From Streptomyces albus subsp. albus (GTDB lineage Bacteria; Actinomycetota; Actinomycetes; Streptomycetales; Streptomycetaceae), in assembly GCF_000725885.1 (NCBI RefSeq), contig NZ_JODR01000020.1, positions 66,570 through 130,569 of the forward strand: DNA of 64,000 nucleotides. Direction: 5' to 3'. The translations under genes and the position numbers were made by a program. Positions 7,644-15,399 of the stretch are shown here, piece after piece; the stretch's first letter is position 1, and each line of letters opens with the position of its first letter. The notes below the pieces were generated by a model. It was given only the letters and a program-made list of their open reading frames with translations, did no database searches and was not told where the DNA came from.

Positions 7644-9560
7644 GTGTCAGGGGCGACAGGGGCCACCGGAGCGAGGGGCTTTGCCGAGGAGGCGGAGGCG
7701 TTCGCCGAGCTGCTGCGGCGGCTGAAGGAACGCTCGGGGCTCAGCTACGGCGCGCTCGCCAAACGGCTGCACACGAGCACGTCGACGCTGCACCGCTACT
7801 GCAACGGCAGCGCGGTCCCGGCCGACTACGCACCCGTCGAACGGCTCGCCAGGGTGTGCCGGGCCACCCCGGACGAACTGGTGGAGCTGCACCGGCGGTG
7901 GATCCTGGCGGACGCGGCGCGCGGACGCAGGGCGGCGCCGGGAACGCGCGGCGGGACGAGTGGTGACGGCACCGGACAGCCGAAGGCGCCCCCGGCGCCC
8001 GTGGAGCCGACGACCGGCGCCGGGGGCGGCCCCGCCCGCCCGGAGGCCCCCGGAGACGGGCTGCCCGGGTCGGGGGAGGGCCCGGCTGTCGCGGGTGGCT
8101 TGCTGTCCGGGGCCGGGGAGACCCGCGACGTTCCGGGGAACGGCGCGCACCCGGCGGCGGGAGGACCGCCCGTTCCGGGTGACGGCCCGAACGGGACGAG
8201 TGGAAGCCAGGCCGTTCCGGCAGACGGCCTGGCCAAGACGGTGGGGAAGCAGGCTGTCCCGGACGACGGTCCGCACGGGACGGCAGGAGAACCGGCTGTC
8301 CCAGGAGACATCCCGTCCGGGGCAGCGGACGGCGCGGAGGCGGCGCCCGGGGACGACGGATCCGGCGGGCGCGGCGCCCCCGAGGCATCCGGTGAACACG
8401 CCCGTCCCGACGGACGGGACGGGCATGGCGCACCCGGACGGAACGACGAGCAGGGCCGCCCGGCCCGCTCCGACGAGCGCGGCCATCCCGCCCGCCCCGA
8501 CGGCCGAAGAGCACTCACCGGATCCGACGGGCGCGGCGGCACGGGACTACTCGATGGACGAGGCGAACCCGACGAGTGTGCCGGTCCCGACGGCCCCGCC
8601 CGGCCCGACGGCCCCGACCGGTCACAGGAACCAGTGGTCCACCGCACCGTGGCCCGCGCTCCCGTACGCTCCCGGCGGCGCCGGACCCTGCTCGTCGCCT
8701 CCGTCGCCGCCGCCGTTCTGGGAGCCGTCGCCCTCACCGTGCAGCTGCCGGCCACCCGCGGGGACGTCACCGGCAAGCAGGCGGCCGAGGTCACCGCTCC
8801 GGCCACCGGAGCAAGGAGTGGTCCGGGGCGGGCGCACGAGGCACGGCCACCCGTGCCCTTCCCGTCCCCGTCCCGGTCCAGGAGTGCGAGCGGCGGTGGC
8901 TCCGCCGCGCCGACGCCGAAGTCCGGTGCCGAGGACGGCAGGAGCGCCGCCCGGCGCGGCGGTGGTGCGCCCGTCAACGTCGCCGTCCGCCCCTACGTCT
9001 ACGAGAGCCCGTGCAGTCAGCACTTCCTCGTGGACGGTGAGCCGGAACAGGTCGGCCCGCCCGCCGGTGAGCAGGACGCGCCCCGCTGGGCCGCCGCCTA
9101 CCGTGCGGTCTCCTCGGGGGAGCAGCGCGTGGCCCTCACCGTGCAGGGCACCGGCAAGGAGACCGTCGTGCTGGAGGCCCTGCATGTGCGGGTCGTCAGC
9201 AAGGGCGCCCCGCTCGCCTGGAACGACTACTCGATGGGCGTCGGCTGCGGCGGCAACGTCGAGACCAAGTCCTTCGGTGTCGACCTCGACAACGGCAGCC
9301 CCACCGTCACCGTCAGGAACGGCCAGCGGGACTTCCCGTACAAGGTCAGCGAGTCCGACCCGGAGGTCTTCTACGTCACCGCCCGCACCAAGGCGCACGA
9401 TGTCCGCTGGGACCTCACGCTGGACTGGTCGAGCGGCGACCGTCGCGGCACGGTGCACATCGACAACAACGGCAGCCCCTTCCGCACGAGCGCCGATGCC
9501 GGCCGCCCCGGCTACGACTACCCGCTGGGCGGCAGCGAGTGGATCGAACGGGAGGAGTAG
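7644..9560 (+). CDS. Membrane-anchored XRE-type HTH protein with extracytoplasmic domain
   Basis: A 638-residue protein with three parts. Residues about 10-90 are a cytoplasmic helix-turn-helix (YGALAKRLHTSTSTLHRYCN). Residues about 95-350 are a Pro/Gly/Asp-rich linker with degenerate repeats (PAVPGDGP, PDGRDGHG). A basic RRRRTLL plus one transmembrane helix follows, then a Ser/Pro linker and a folded outer domain (about 460-638) with two cysteines. This suggests a one-piece sensor that reads an external signal and binds DNA inside. The GTG start has GGGGAGGGAAC; an upstream in-frame start lacks one. Target genes are unknown; the divergent DUF4232 lipoprotein is a candidate. Confidence 0.7.
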   Translation: MSGATGATGARGFAEEAEAFAELLRRLKERSGLSYGALAKRLHTSTSTLHRYCNGSAVPADYAPVERLARVCRATPDELVELHRRWILADAARGRRAAPGTRGGTSGDGTGQPKAPPAPVEPTTGAGGGPARPEAPGDGLPGSGEGPAVAGGLLSGAGETRDVPGNGAHPAAGGPPVPGDGPNGTSGSQAVPADGLAKTVGKQAVPDDGPHGTAGEPAVPGDIPSGAADGAEAAPGDDGSGGRGAPEASGEHARPDGRDGHGAPGRNDEQGRPARSDERGHPARPDGRRALTGSDGRGGTGLLDGRGEPDECAGPDGPARPDGPDRSQEPVVHRTVARAPVRSRRRRTLLVASVAAAVLGAVALTVQLPATRGDVTGKQAAEVTAPATGARSGPGRAHEARPPVPFPSPSRSRSASGGGSAAPTPKSGAEDGRSAARRGGGAPVNVAVRPYVYESPCSQHFLVDGEPEQVGPPAGEQDAPRWAAAYRAVSSGEQRVALTVQGTGKETVVLEALHVRVVSKGAPLAWNDYSMGVGCGGNVETKSFGVDLDNGSPTVTVRNGQRDFPYKVSESDPEVFYVTARTKAHDVRWDLTLDWSSGDRRGTVHIDNNGSPFRTSADAGRPGYDYPLGGSEWIEREE

Positions 9561-9573
9561 CCGTGGCCGCCCG

Positions 9574-10281
9574 TCACCGTGCGGCGGCTGCCGCGTTGCG
9601 GATCCAGCTGCGGAACTCGATGGCCAGGTGCCGGCAGTGGCCCTCGATCATCGAGTCCGGTGCGGCGGACGGGTAGATGACGCGTACCACCACATCCGCG
9701 CCCGTGGCGGTGTCCCGTGCCTGGTGCAGGCAGTACGCGAAGGGGGTGCCGTCGTCCAGGGCGAGCAGGGCGTTCATCAGCGTCACCGGGTAGGCGGCGT
9801 CCAGGTACGCGCCGACCGCCGGGGGCAGTTCGCGGGCCACCGAGACCTTGAAGCGGGTGAGGTGGCCGCCGATCGTCTCGACCATGCCCCCGGTGTAGGA
9901 CGGCGGTTCGACGTAGTGCTCGGGGTGGGCGTTGAGCAGCAGTGTCTTGTCCTGGAAGCGGCCGGTGCCGGCCTGTGACCCGAACCAGCCGGCCAGCTCG
10001 GAGCCGCCGAGTCCGTGCACGGTGAACTCGGTGCGGGACTCGCGGTAGGTGCCGGCGGAGGCCTCGACGAGTCCCTTCTGGAAGCGGTCACCGGCGGCTA
10101 TCTGGTCGGCGAGGAGGTCCATCATCACCTGGCCACCGGCCACGGTCTTGAGGTTCTTCAGCGCCCGTCGCGCGGCTTCGAGTTCCCACCGGTCCACTGC
10201 GGTTTCGTCGAACGTGCCGCCCATCGTGTGGACGTCGACGGTCACCGAGCGGTGCGGCTGTGTATCGGTGCTGGTGCTCAT
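9574..10281 (-). CDS. Hypothetical protein divergent from a TetR gene
   Basis: This 235-residue soluble protein has no signal peptide or membrane helix. I do not recognise the family. It begins MSTSTDTQPHRSVTVDVHTMGG and is rich in mixed alpha/beta segments, with TLLLNAHPEHYVEPPSY in the middle. The start is chosen at 10281 because upstream codons would cross the control region. It is divergent from a TetR regulator with a clear operator, so it is the likely regulated target. The frame and base use are typical of a true gene. Confidence 0.65.
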   Translation of the reverse strand: MSTSTDTQPHRSVTVDVHTMGGTFDETAVDRWELEAARRALKNLKTVAGGQVMMDLLADQIAAGDRFQKGLVEASAGTYRESRTEFTVHGLGGSELAGWFGSQAGTGRFQDKTLLLNAHPEHYVEPPSYTGGMVETIGGHLTRFKVSVARELPPAVGAYLDAAYPVTLMNALLALDDGTPFAYCLHQARDTATGADVVVRVIYPSAAPDSMIEGHCRHLAIEFRSWIRNAAAAAR

Positions 10282-10380
10282 GGGTGTCTCTTTCGCCAGG
10301 GTGGAGAGGTGCGTGGCATGACGGAATTGCCGGGCATGCTCATGCATCGGCCCGCTTGTCGGGGCCTCGACGGCGAGCGT

Positions 10381-10400
10381 AAGATGCATCCATGCATCTT
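10381..10400. promoter_or_regulatory. Perfect palindromic operator covering the TetR start codon
   Basis: AAGATGCATCCATGCATCTT has 9-base perfect arms around a 2-base centre and includes the ATG of the TetR gene at 10392. Binding here would block expression of the TetR gene itself, and the site lies 100 bases upstream of the divergent gene. The AT-rich core stands out from the surrounding GC-rich DNA. Confidence 0.7.
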
Positions 10401-10988
10401 GCAAGCTCGGATTCCGGTCCCAGGCGTCGCCGGCACGGCGCGGAACTGAAAGCGGCGCTGCTCGACGCGGCGTGGGACGAACTCATGGAACGCGGGTACG
10501 CCGCACTCACCTTCGCCGGGGTCGCGCACCGTGCGGGCACCAGCCGCCCGGTCGTCAACCGCCACTGGGCCGCCAAGGACGTGCTGGTCCGCGACGCCCT
10601 GGCCCGCGCCGGCGACAGGTTCCCGTTCGCCGACCCCGACACGGGGTCGCTGCGCGAGGACACCGTCGCACTGCTCGAACAGCTCAATGACGGGTTCGCG
10701 ATGTTCGCTGCGGCCATGACCGCACAACTGGCCGCCTACTTCGAGGAGACGGGAACGACGCCCGCCGAACTGCGGGCATCCCTGATCGACCAGCGGTGGT
10801 CACTGATCGAATCCGTGACGCACCGTGCCGTCGAACGCGGAGAGATCGACGGGGCGAAGCTGACCCCCCGCATCATGCGGCTGCCCTACGACCTGCTCCG
10901 GCACGACGTCCTCATGAACCTGCGACCCATGCCCTCCTCGGACATCGAGGAGATCGTCGACACGGTCTTCCTCCCGCTGGTCACCTGA
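10392..10988 (+). CDS. TetR/AcrR-family transcriptional regulator
   Basis: The 198-residue protein has an N-terminal TetR helix-turn-helix (about residues 15-62, with YAALTFAGVAHRAGTSRPVVNRHW) and an all-helical ligand domain. It is divergent from the hypothetical gene at 9574-10281. The start codon lies inside a perfect palindrome, so autorepression is likely. No strong ribosome site is visible before the ATG; the transcript may be leaderless or nearly so, which is common in actinomycetes. The ligand is unknown. Confidence 0.85.
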   Translation: MHLASSDSGPRRRRHGAELKAALLDAAWDELMERGYAALTFAGVAHRAGTSRPVVNRHWAAKDVLVRDALARAGDRFPFADPDTGSLREDTVALLEQLNDGFAMFAAAMTAQLAAYFEETGTTPAELRASLIDQRWSLIESVTHRAVERGEIDGAKLTPRIMRLPYDLLRHDVLMNLRPMPSSDIEEIVDTVFLPLVT

Positions 10989-11041
10989 GCCGCTGCTCAC
11001 CTGAGCTGCCGGGCTGCCGGGCAGCCGGGCAGCCGGGCACC
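10981..11041. repeat. Short direct repeats at the end of the TetR gene
   Basis: TCACCTGAGC appears twice 16 bases apart (the first copy contains the TetR stop codon), followed by several copies of an 8-base unit (CCGGGCAG/CCGGGCTG). The array can also fold into small hairpins and might act as a terminator. It looks like local slippage. Confidence 0.5.
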
Positions 11042-11218
11042 GAAGCGTGGGCCGGCCGGCCCGCTGACACAGATCGTCAACTGATCGACTCTCACGGGAC
11101 TGGCCGCTCTGCGGGCCCTGCGTAGGGTTTCAAGGAGACGAAGCAGTGCGGCATTCACGCACTCCGTCCGCTGCCGCGCCGAGTGTTCAGGCGCATCCCG
11201 AGAGAAGGAAACACCCCT

Positions 11219-12127
11219 ATGCGTGCCCTTGTGGTCGAGCACGGCGAGGCCGGACCCGTCCGGTTCGCCGACGTAGACGAGCCCGAGCCGTCCAGCGACG
11301 AGGCGTTGGTCGAGATACGCCACATCGGTCTCAACTTCGGCGAGCTGAACTATCTGCACCTGTGGCAGTCCGGCGCCGTGCACGGTCACGACGCGGCCGG
11401 CGTCGTGGTGCGCGCCGCGGCCGACGGCTCGGGGCCGCCCGAGGGCACCCGCGTCGCGCTGGGGATGTCGTCCCACGCGTGGGCGGAGCGGGTGGCGGTC
11501 AGTCCCGCCTCGCTCGGCATCGTCCCCGAGGGCGTCGATCTCGCCGACGGCGCCGCGCTGGGCATCGCCGGAGTCACCGCGCTGCGGGTGCTGCGCAAGC
11601 GTTCCCTGCTGGCGCGCGACGTCCTGATCACCGGCGCCAGCGGGGGCGTGGGCCATTTCGCCGTCCAGCTGGCGGCGCTGGCGGGCGCCCGGGTGACGGC
11701 ACTCGTGGGCTCACCGGACCGGGCCGCCGGACTCCGCGAACTCGGAGCCGACAGGGTCCTGACCGACCTGGCCGGGACCGAGTACAGCTTCGACTTCGTC
11801 CTGGACACGGTCGCCGGACCGCTGCTGGCCCAGGCGTGGCACCGCCTCGCCGAAGGCGGCACCATCCACCTGGTCGGCTACTCCTCGGGGCAGGACACCA
11901 CGTTCCCGTCAGGGGCCTTGTTCGGCTTCGGTGAGTCCCGCAGCATCACCACCTACGGCGACATGACGCCGACCAGCGAGGACCTGACGGACCTGCTCGG
12001 CCTCGTGGCCGCCGGAAGGCTCTCGGTACCGGTCGGACTGCGGGGCAGCTGGCTGGATGTGGACGATGCCGTCCAGGCACTGTTCGCGCGGAAGGTGCAC
12101 GGAAAGATCGTTCTTGACGTGGTCTGA
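11219..12127 (+). CDS. Zinc-binding-dehydrogenase-like (quinone oxidoreductase type) NAD(P)H oxidoreductase
   Basis: This 302-residue medium-chain reductase/dehydrogenase has a GroES-like N-terminal half (with HIGLNFGELNYL) and a Rossmann half whose nucleotide loop is ITGASGGVGHFAVQLAA. The catalytic zinc ligands of true alcohol dehydrogenases are missing, as in quinone oxidoreductases. The ATG follows AGAAGGAA; an upstream in-frame start is less likely. The AraC regulator starts 23 bases downstream with its own ribosome site, so the two probably form an operon. The natural substrate is unknown. Confidence 0.8.
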   Translation: MRALVVEHGEAGPVRFADVDEPEPSSDEALVEIRHIGLNFGELNYLHLWQSGAVHGHDAAGVVVRAAADGSGPPEGTRVALGMSSHAWAERVAVSPASLGIVPEGVDLADGAALGIAGVTALRVLRKRSLLARDVLITGASGGVGHFAVQLAALAGARVTALVGSPDRAAGLRELGADRVLTDLAGTEYSFDFVLDTVAGPLLAQAWHRLAEGGTIHLVGYSSGQDTTFPSGALFGFGESRSITTYGDMTPTSEDLTDLLGLVAAGRLSVPVGLRGSWLDVDDAVQALFARKVHGKIVLDVV

Positions 12128-12150
12128 CGCCTGGCGACAAGAAGGGAACG

Positions 12151-13101
12151 ATGGACGTACTCGCTGAGGCCCTGCGCGTATCTGGCGCGCGAGGGGCACT
12201 CGGGGTCGTGCTGGAGGCCGGCGGGACCTGGGGCCTGTGGCTGGACTCCTCCCCGGGAGCGGCACTGCACGTGGTGTCCCGCGGCACGATGTGGCTCCAC
12301 GTCCCGGGCGGGAAACCCCTGGAGGTGGGGGAGGGGGACGCCGTCCTGCTGCCGCCGGGCACCGCCCACGGGCTGGCCGGCGGGCCCGACACGGTGATGG
12401 GGCCCTGTGACCGGGAGGCGACGGGACGGGCGCTCACCGACGGCAGCGCCCTGCACCTGGGCTCGGACCCGGCGCGGACGGAGGTGCTCATCCTGCGCTA
12501 CGAGCAGGACCCGGAGGTGAGTACGCCGGTGCTCACCTCCCTCGCCCGGCCGATGCACGTCACGAGCCGCGAGAACGCACAGTTCAGAAAGACCGTCGAG
12601 TTTCTGACGGCCGAACTTGCACAGCCGCAGATCGGCACCACCGCCGCCGTCAACAGCATCGTCGACCTTCTGCTCATCCAGTTCGTACGCGTCTGGCTGG
12701 CCCGCCACCCGGAGCGGCAGCCCGGCTCATGGCTGGGCGGGATGCGCGACCCGGTCGTACGCGACGCCCTGGAACGTGTCCACGCCCGGCCGGAACACCC
12801 CTGGACCACCGAGTCCCTGGCGGCGGCGACCTCGGTCTCCCGGGCGACGCTGTCCCGGCACTTCAGATCCGCCCTCGGACAGACGCCGGGTGCGTACGTG
12901 ACGCAGTGGCGCCTGGACCTGGCGTCCGTCCGGCTCCGCGACACCGACGAGCCGGTCGAGTCGATCGCCGACGCGGTCGGCTACGCCTCACCGCACGCTT
13001 TCAGCCGCGCCTTCCGACGTGCCCGGGGCATGCCGCCGGGCGAGTACCGTGCCCGGCTCCGGGGCGACCGCGGGCAGACGGCCACCGGCGGCAACGCTTG
13101 A
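12151..13101 (+). CDS. AraC-family regulator with N-terminal cupin domain
   Basis: The 316-residue protein begins with a cupin ligand domain of the AraC_binding_2/Cupin_6 type (about 1-190, with HVPGGKPLEVGEGDAVLLPPG). It ends with the two AraC helix-turn-helix motifs (about 215-310, with SRATLSRHFRSALGQTPGAYV and YASPHAFSRAFRRARGMPPG). It follows the oxidoreductase by 23 bases with an AAGAAGGGAACG ribosome site and probably controls it. Cupin-AraC proteins of this type often sense small organic compounds. Confidence 0.85.
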   Translation: MDVLAEALRVSGARGALGVVLEAGGTWGLWLDSSPGAALHVVSRGTMWLHVPGGKPLEVGEGDAVLLPPGTAHGLAGGPDTVMGPCDREATGRALTDGSALHLGSDPARTEVLILRYEQDPEVSTPVLTSLARPMHVTSRENAQFRKTVEFLTAELAQPQIGTTAAVNSIVDLLLIQFVRVWLARHPERQPGSWLGGMRDPVVRDALERVHARPEHPWTTESLAAATSVSRATLSRHFRSALGQTPGAYVTQWRLDLASVRLRDTDEPVESIADAVGYASPHAFSRAFRRARGMPPGEYRARLRGDRGQTATGGNA

Positions 13102-13276
13102 GCACGCCGGTCCGGGCCGACGCGGCGGCGGACCGGCCGCAGCGGGCCTGTTGCCCAGCGGCCACGTACTCAACAGGCATACCGGGAACCACACGCTCAC
13201 CAGTCGGAAAGGGCGCCCCAGTGGCCGCTCAGCCCCCGACGGCCGCCGCCGGCGCCGACGCTGCGAGACTGCTGCC

Positions 13277-13726
13277 ATGGACCCAGTGCCGCACCCTGTC
13301 GCCGATGCCCTCTCCTACCTGGCCGGTGAGTGGACCGTACGCCGTGAGCTGCGTGACCGGGCAGCCGGTCACAGCGGCTGGTTCACCGGGCGCGCGGAGT
13401 TCCGCAGGGACGGCACCGGTACGGAATGGCTGCACGTGGAGGAAGGCGTCCTGGAGTGGGGCGGGACCCGGCGGCAGGCCGGGCGGACGCTCCGGCTGAC
13501 ACCGAACCCGGACGGCACCGCGGAGGTCGCCTTCCTGGACGGGCGGCCCTTCCACCACCTCGACCTGACCGGCGGCCGGTGGATCGCCCGGCACCCGTGC
13601 GCCGCCGACCTGTACGAGGGCACCTTCACGGTGGTCTCCGACGACGAGTGGCGGCTGCGCTGGGTGGTGCACGGCCCGGCCAAGGACCAGTTGCTCAGCT
13701 CGGTCTACCGCCGGACCGCACCCTAG
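13277..13726 (+). CDS. DUF6314 family protein
   Basis: A 149-residue soluble protein. The pattern LAGEWTVRRELRD, FTGRAEFR, FLDGRPFHHLDL, HPCAADLYEG and VVHGPAKDQ fits the DUF6314 family of small lipocalin-like proteins of unknown function. The ATG at 13277 is chosen by homology because the frame is open upstream without coding character. It is convergent with a possible tiny ORF and the leftward catabolic operon. Confidence 0.7.
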   Translation: MDPVPHPVADALSYLAGEWTVRRELRDRAAGHSGWFTGRAEFRRDGTGTEWLHVEEGVLEWGGTRRQAGRTLRLTPNPDGTAEVAFLDGRPFHHLDLTGGRWIARHPCAADLYEGTFTVVSDDEWRLRWVVHGPAKDQLLSSVYRRTAP

Positions 13727-13860
13727 CGGCGCTTTTGGCCCGTACCGCGCCGGACGGCCGAGGAAGACGCCCCGACGCCGGGGCGCAGGCTCAGATGGTC
13801 GAGGACGAGCCCCACCCCGCGAGCCACCCACGTCCACGTCCTCACCAGAAACTCGTCCAC
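13723..13860 (-). CDS. Possible 45-residue small protein
   Basis: A GTG start at 13860 is preceded by AGAAGGA at a good distance, and the frame runs 45 codons (VDEFLVRTWTWVARGVGLVLDHL at the start) to a TAG that overlaps the end of the DUF6314 gene by 4 bases. The first half could be an amphipathic or membrane helix. There is no recognisable family and it may be a chance ORF. The rest of the gap up to 14034 holds only a hairpin. Confidence 0.3.
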   Translation of the reverse strand: MDEFLVRTWTWVARGVGLVLDHLSLRPGVGASSSAVRRGTGQKRR

Positions 13861-13983
13861 CGCATCCTTCTCTCCACGACCTTCGTCCCCTGACCAGACG
13901 CAACCAGCACCCGAACGGTTGCCCAACAGCCGCCCCTTCCGCGCGGCCCGTCCAATGTGCCGGCCCGCCGCATGGAACGGTGA

Positions 13984-14021
13984 AGGGGCGCCGCCCGGGT
14001 GCGGGGCCGGGCGGCGCCCCT
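13984..14021 (-). terminator. Hairpin terminator of the catabolic operon
   Basis: Fifteen-base perfect arms (AGGGGCGCCGCCCGG and complement) with an 8-base loop lie 13 bases after the MHS transporter's stop, reading leftward. Confidence 0.7.
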
Positions 14022-14034
14022 GGGGCCGGCCGGG

Positions 14035-15399
14035 TCATTCCCGGGTGCCGGTCCGGGTGAGGGGGAGGTGCAGGGTCTCGCGGAAGGCGAAGAGGACCAC
14101 CAGTGCGGAGACGACGGCGAGCCCCATCAGGTAGAAGCCCGGCGCGAGGGGACTGCCGACGGCGGTGACCAGACCGGTGGCGACGAACGGTGCGGTACCG
14201 CCGAACAGGACGTAGGCCGCCGTGTAGCCGAGGGCGGAGCCGCTGGCCCGCAGCTGGCCCGGGAACATCTCGACCATGGCCGGGACGTTGGAGGTGCCGA
14301 TCACCGCGACGAGCACCGCCAGTACCGCCGTGCCGACGAGGGCTCCGGCCAGTCCGGTGCCGATCAGCCAGAAGACGGGGAGGGTGGCGACCGCGAAGCC
14401 GCCGCAGGCCGCCAGCAGCATCGGCCGGCGCCCGTAGCGGTCGCTGGCGGCGGCCATGAAGGGGCAGGCCGCGCTGTAGGCGAGCATTGCGACGAATCCG
14501 ACGAGCATGGCCTGCGACTTGGTGTAGCCGACCTCCTCCGACATGTAGGAGATCATGTAGCTGCTCATCAGGTAGTAGCCGACCGCGTTGGTGATGCTGT
14601 AGCCGAAGAGCGTCAGCACCTGCCGCCGGCAGGCCCGCCACGCCTCCCGCAACGGCGCCTCCTGCACGGCCTCGCGCCGCTCCATCGCGCGGAAGACGGG
14701 GGTGTCCTCGATCCGGCTGCGCAGATAGAGGCCGATGAGCCCCAGCGGCCCGGCCAGCAGGAAGGGGATGCGCCAGCCCCAGCTCTCCAGTGCGGCCTCG
14801 TCCAGGGACGAGGTGATCACCAGCCCGGTCAGTGCGCCGGCCACCGAGGCGAGTCCCACCGTCAGCGGGACGACGCTCGCGTACCGGGCACGGCGGCCCT
14901 CGGGCGCGTACTCCATGATGAACGCGGAGGCACCCGTGTACTCGCCGCCGGTGGAGAAGCCCTGCACCGCGCGCAGCAGGAAGAGCAGCACCGGGGCGAC
15001 GATGCCGATGGTGGCGTAACTGGGCAGCAGGCCGATGAGGAGTGTCGAGCCGCTCATGCACAGCACGCTCAGCGCCAGCATGCGGTTGCGGCCGATCCGG
15101 TCGCCGTAGCGGCCGAAGAAGGCGGCGCCCAGCGGCCGGGCGATGAAGCCGCCCGCGAAGACGGCCCAGGTCGCCAGGAGGGCGGCGGTCTTGTCGTACT
15201 GCGGGAAGAACAGTCCCGCGATGGTGGCCGACATGATGGCGTAGGCGCCGGAGTCGAACCACTCGACGAAGTTCCCGACGGCGGTCGCCAGGGCGACCTT
15301 GCGCCGTACCCGGGGTGCGTCGGCCGCTTCGGCCGCCGTGCCGTCGCCGCGCGTCTCGTCCCCCGGGGCGGACCGGGGCAGGGTGCTGTCTGTCGTCAC
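14035..15399 (-). CDS. MFS transporter, metabolite:H+ symporter (MHS) type
   Basis: The 454-residue protein has twelve predicted helices. The MHS/ProP signature is clear: VGNFVEWFDSGAYAIMSA in helix 1, GRYGDRIGRNRML between helices 2 and 3, and LRAVQGFSTGGEYTGA in helix 4. Such proteins import carboxylates, betaines or aromatic acids with protons. Its start overlaps the stop of the acyl-CoA ligase by 4 bases (ATGA), so it is translationally coupled. With ligase and hydratase genes upstream, the likely substrate is a carboxylic acid that is then activated with CoA. Confidence 0.85.
   Translation of the reverse strand: MTTDSTLPRSAPGDETRGDGTAAEAADAPRVRRKVALATAVGNFVEWFDSGAYAIMSATIAGLFFPQYDKTAALLATWAVFAGGFIARPLGAAFFGRYGDRIGRNRMLALSVLCMSGSTLLIGLLPSYATIGIVAPVLLFLLRAVQGFSTGGEYTGASAFIMEYAPEGRRARYASVVPLTVGLASVAGALTGLVITSSLDEAALESWGWRIPFLLAGPLGLIGLYLRSRIEDTPVFRAMERREAVQEAPLREAWRACRRQVLTLFGYSITNAVGYYLMSSYMISYMSEEVGYTKSQAMLVGFVAMLAYSAACPFMAAASDRYGRRPMLLAACGGFAVATLPVFWLIGTGLAGALVGTAVLAVLVAVIGTSNVPAMVEMFPGQLRASGSALGYTAAYVLFGGTAPFVATGLVTAVGSPLAPGFYLMGLAVVSALVVLFAFRETLHLPLTRTGTRE

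Noticed and set aside
10981-11041. CRISPR-like array
   Set aside because: Units are 8-16 bases with no spacers; simple slippage repeats.
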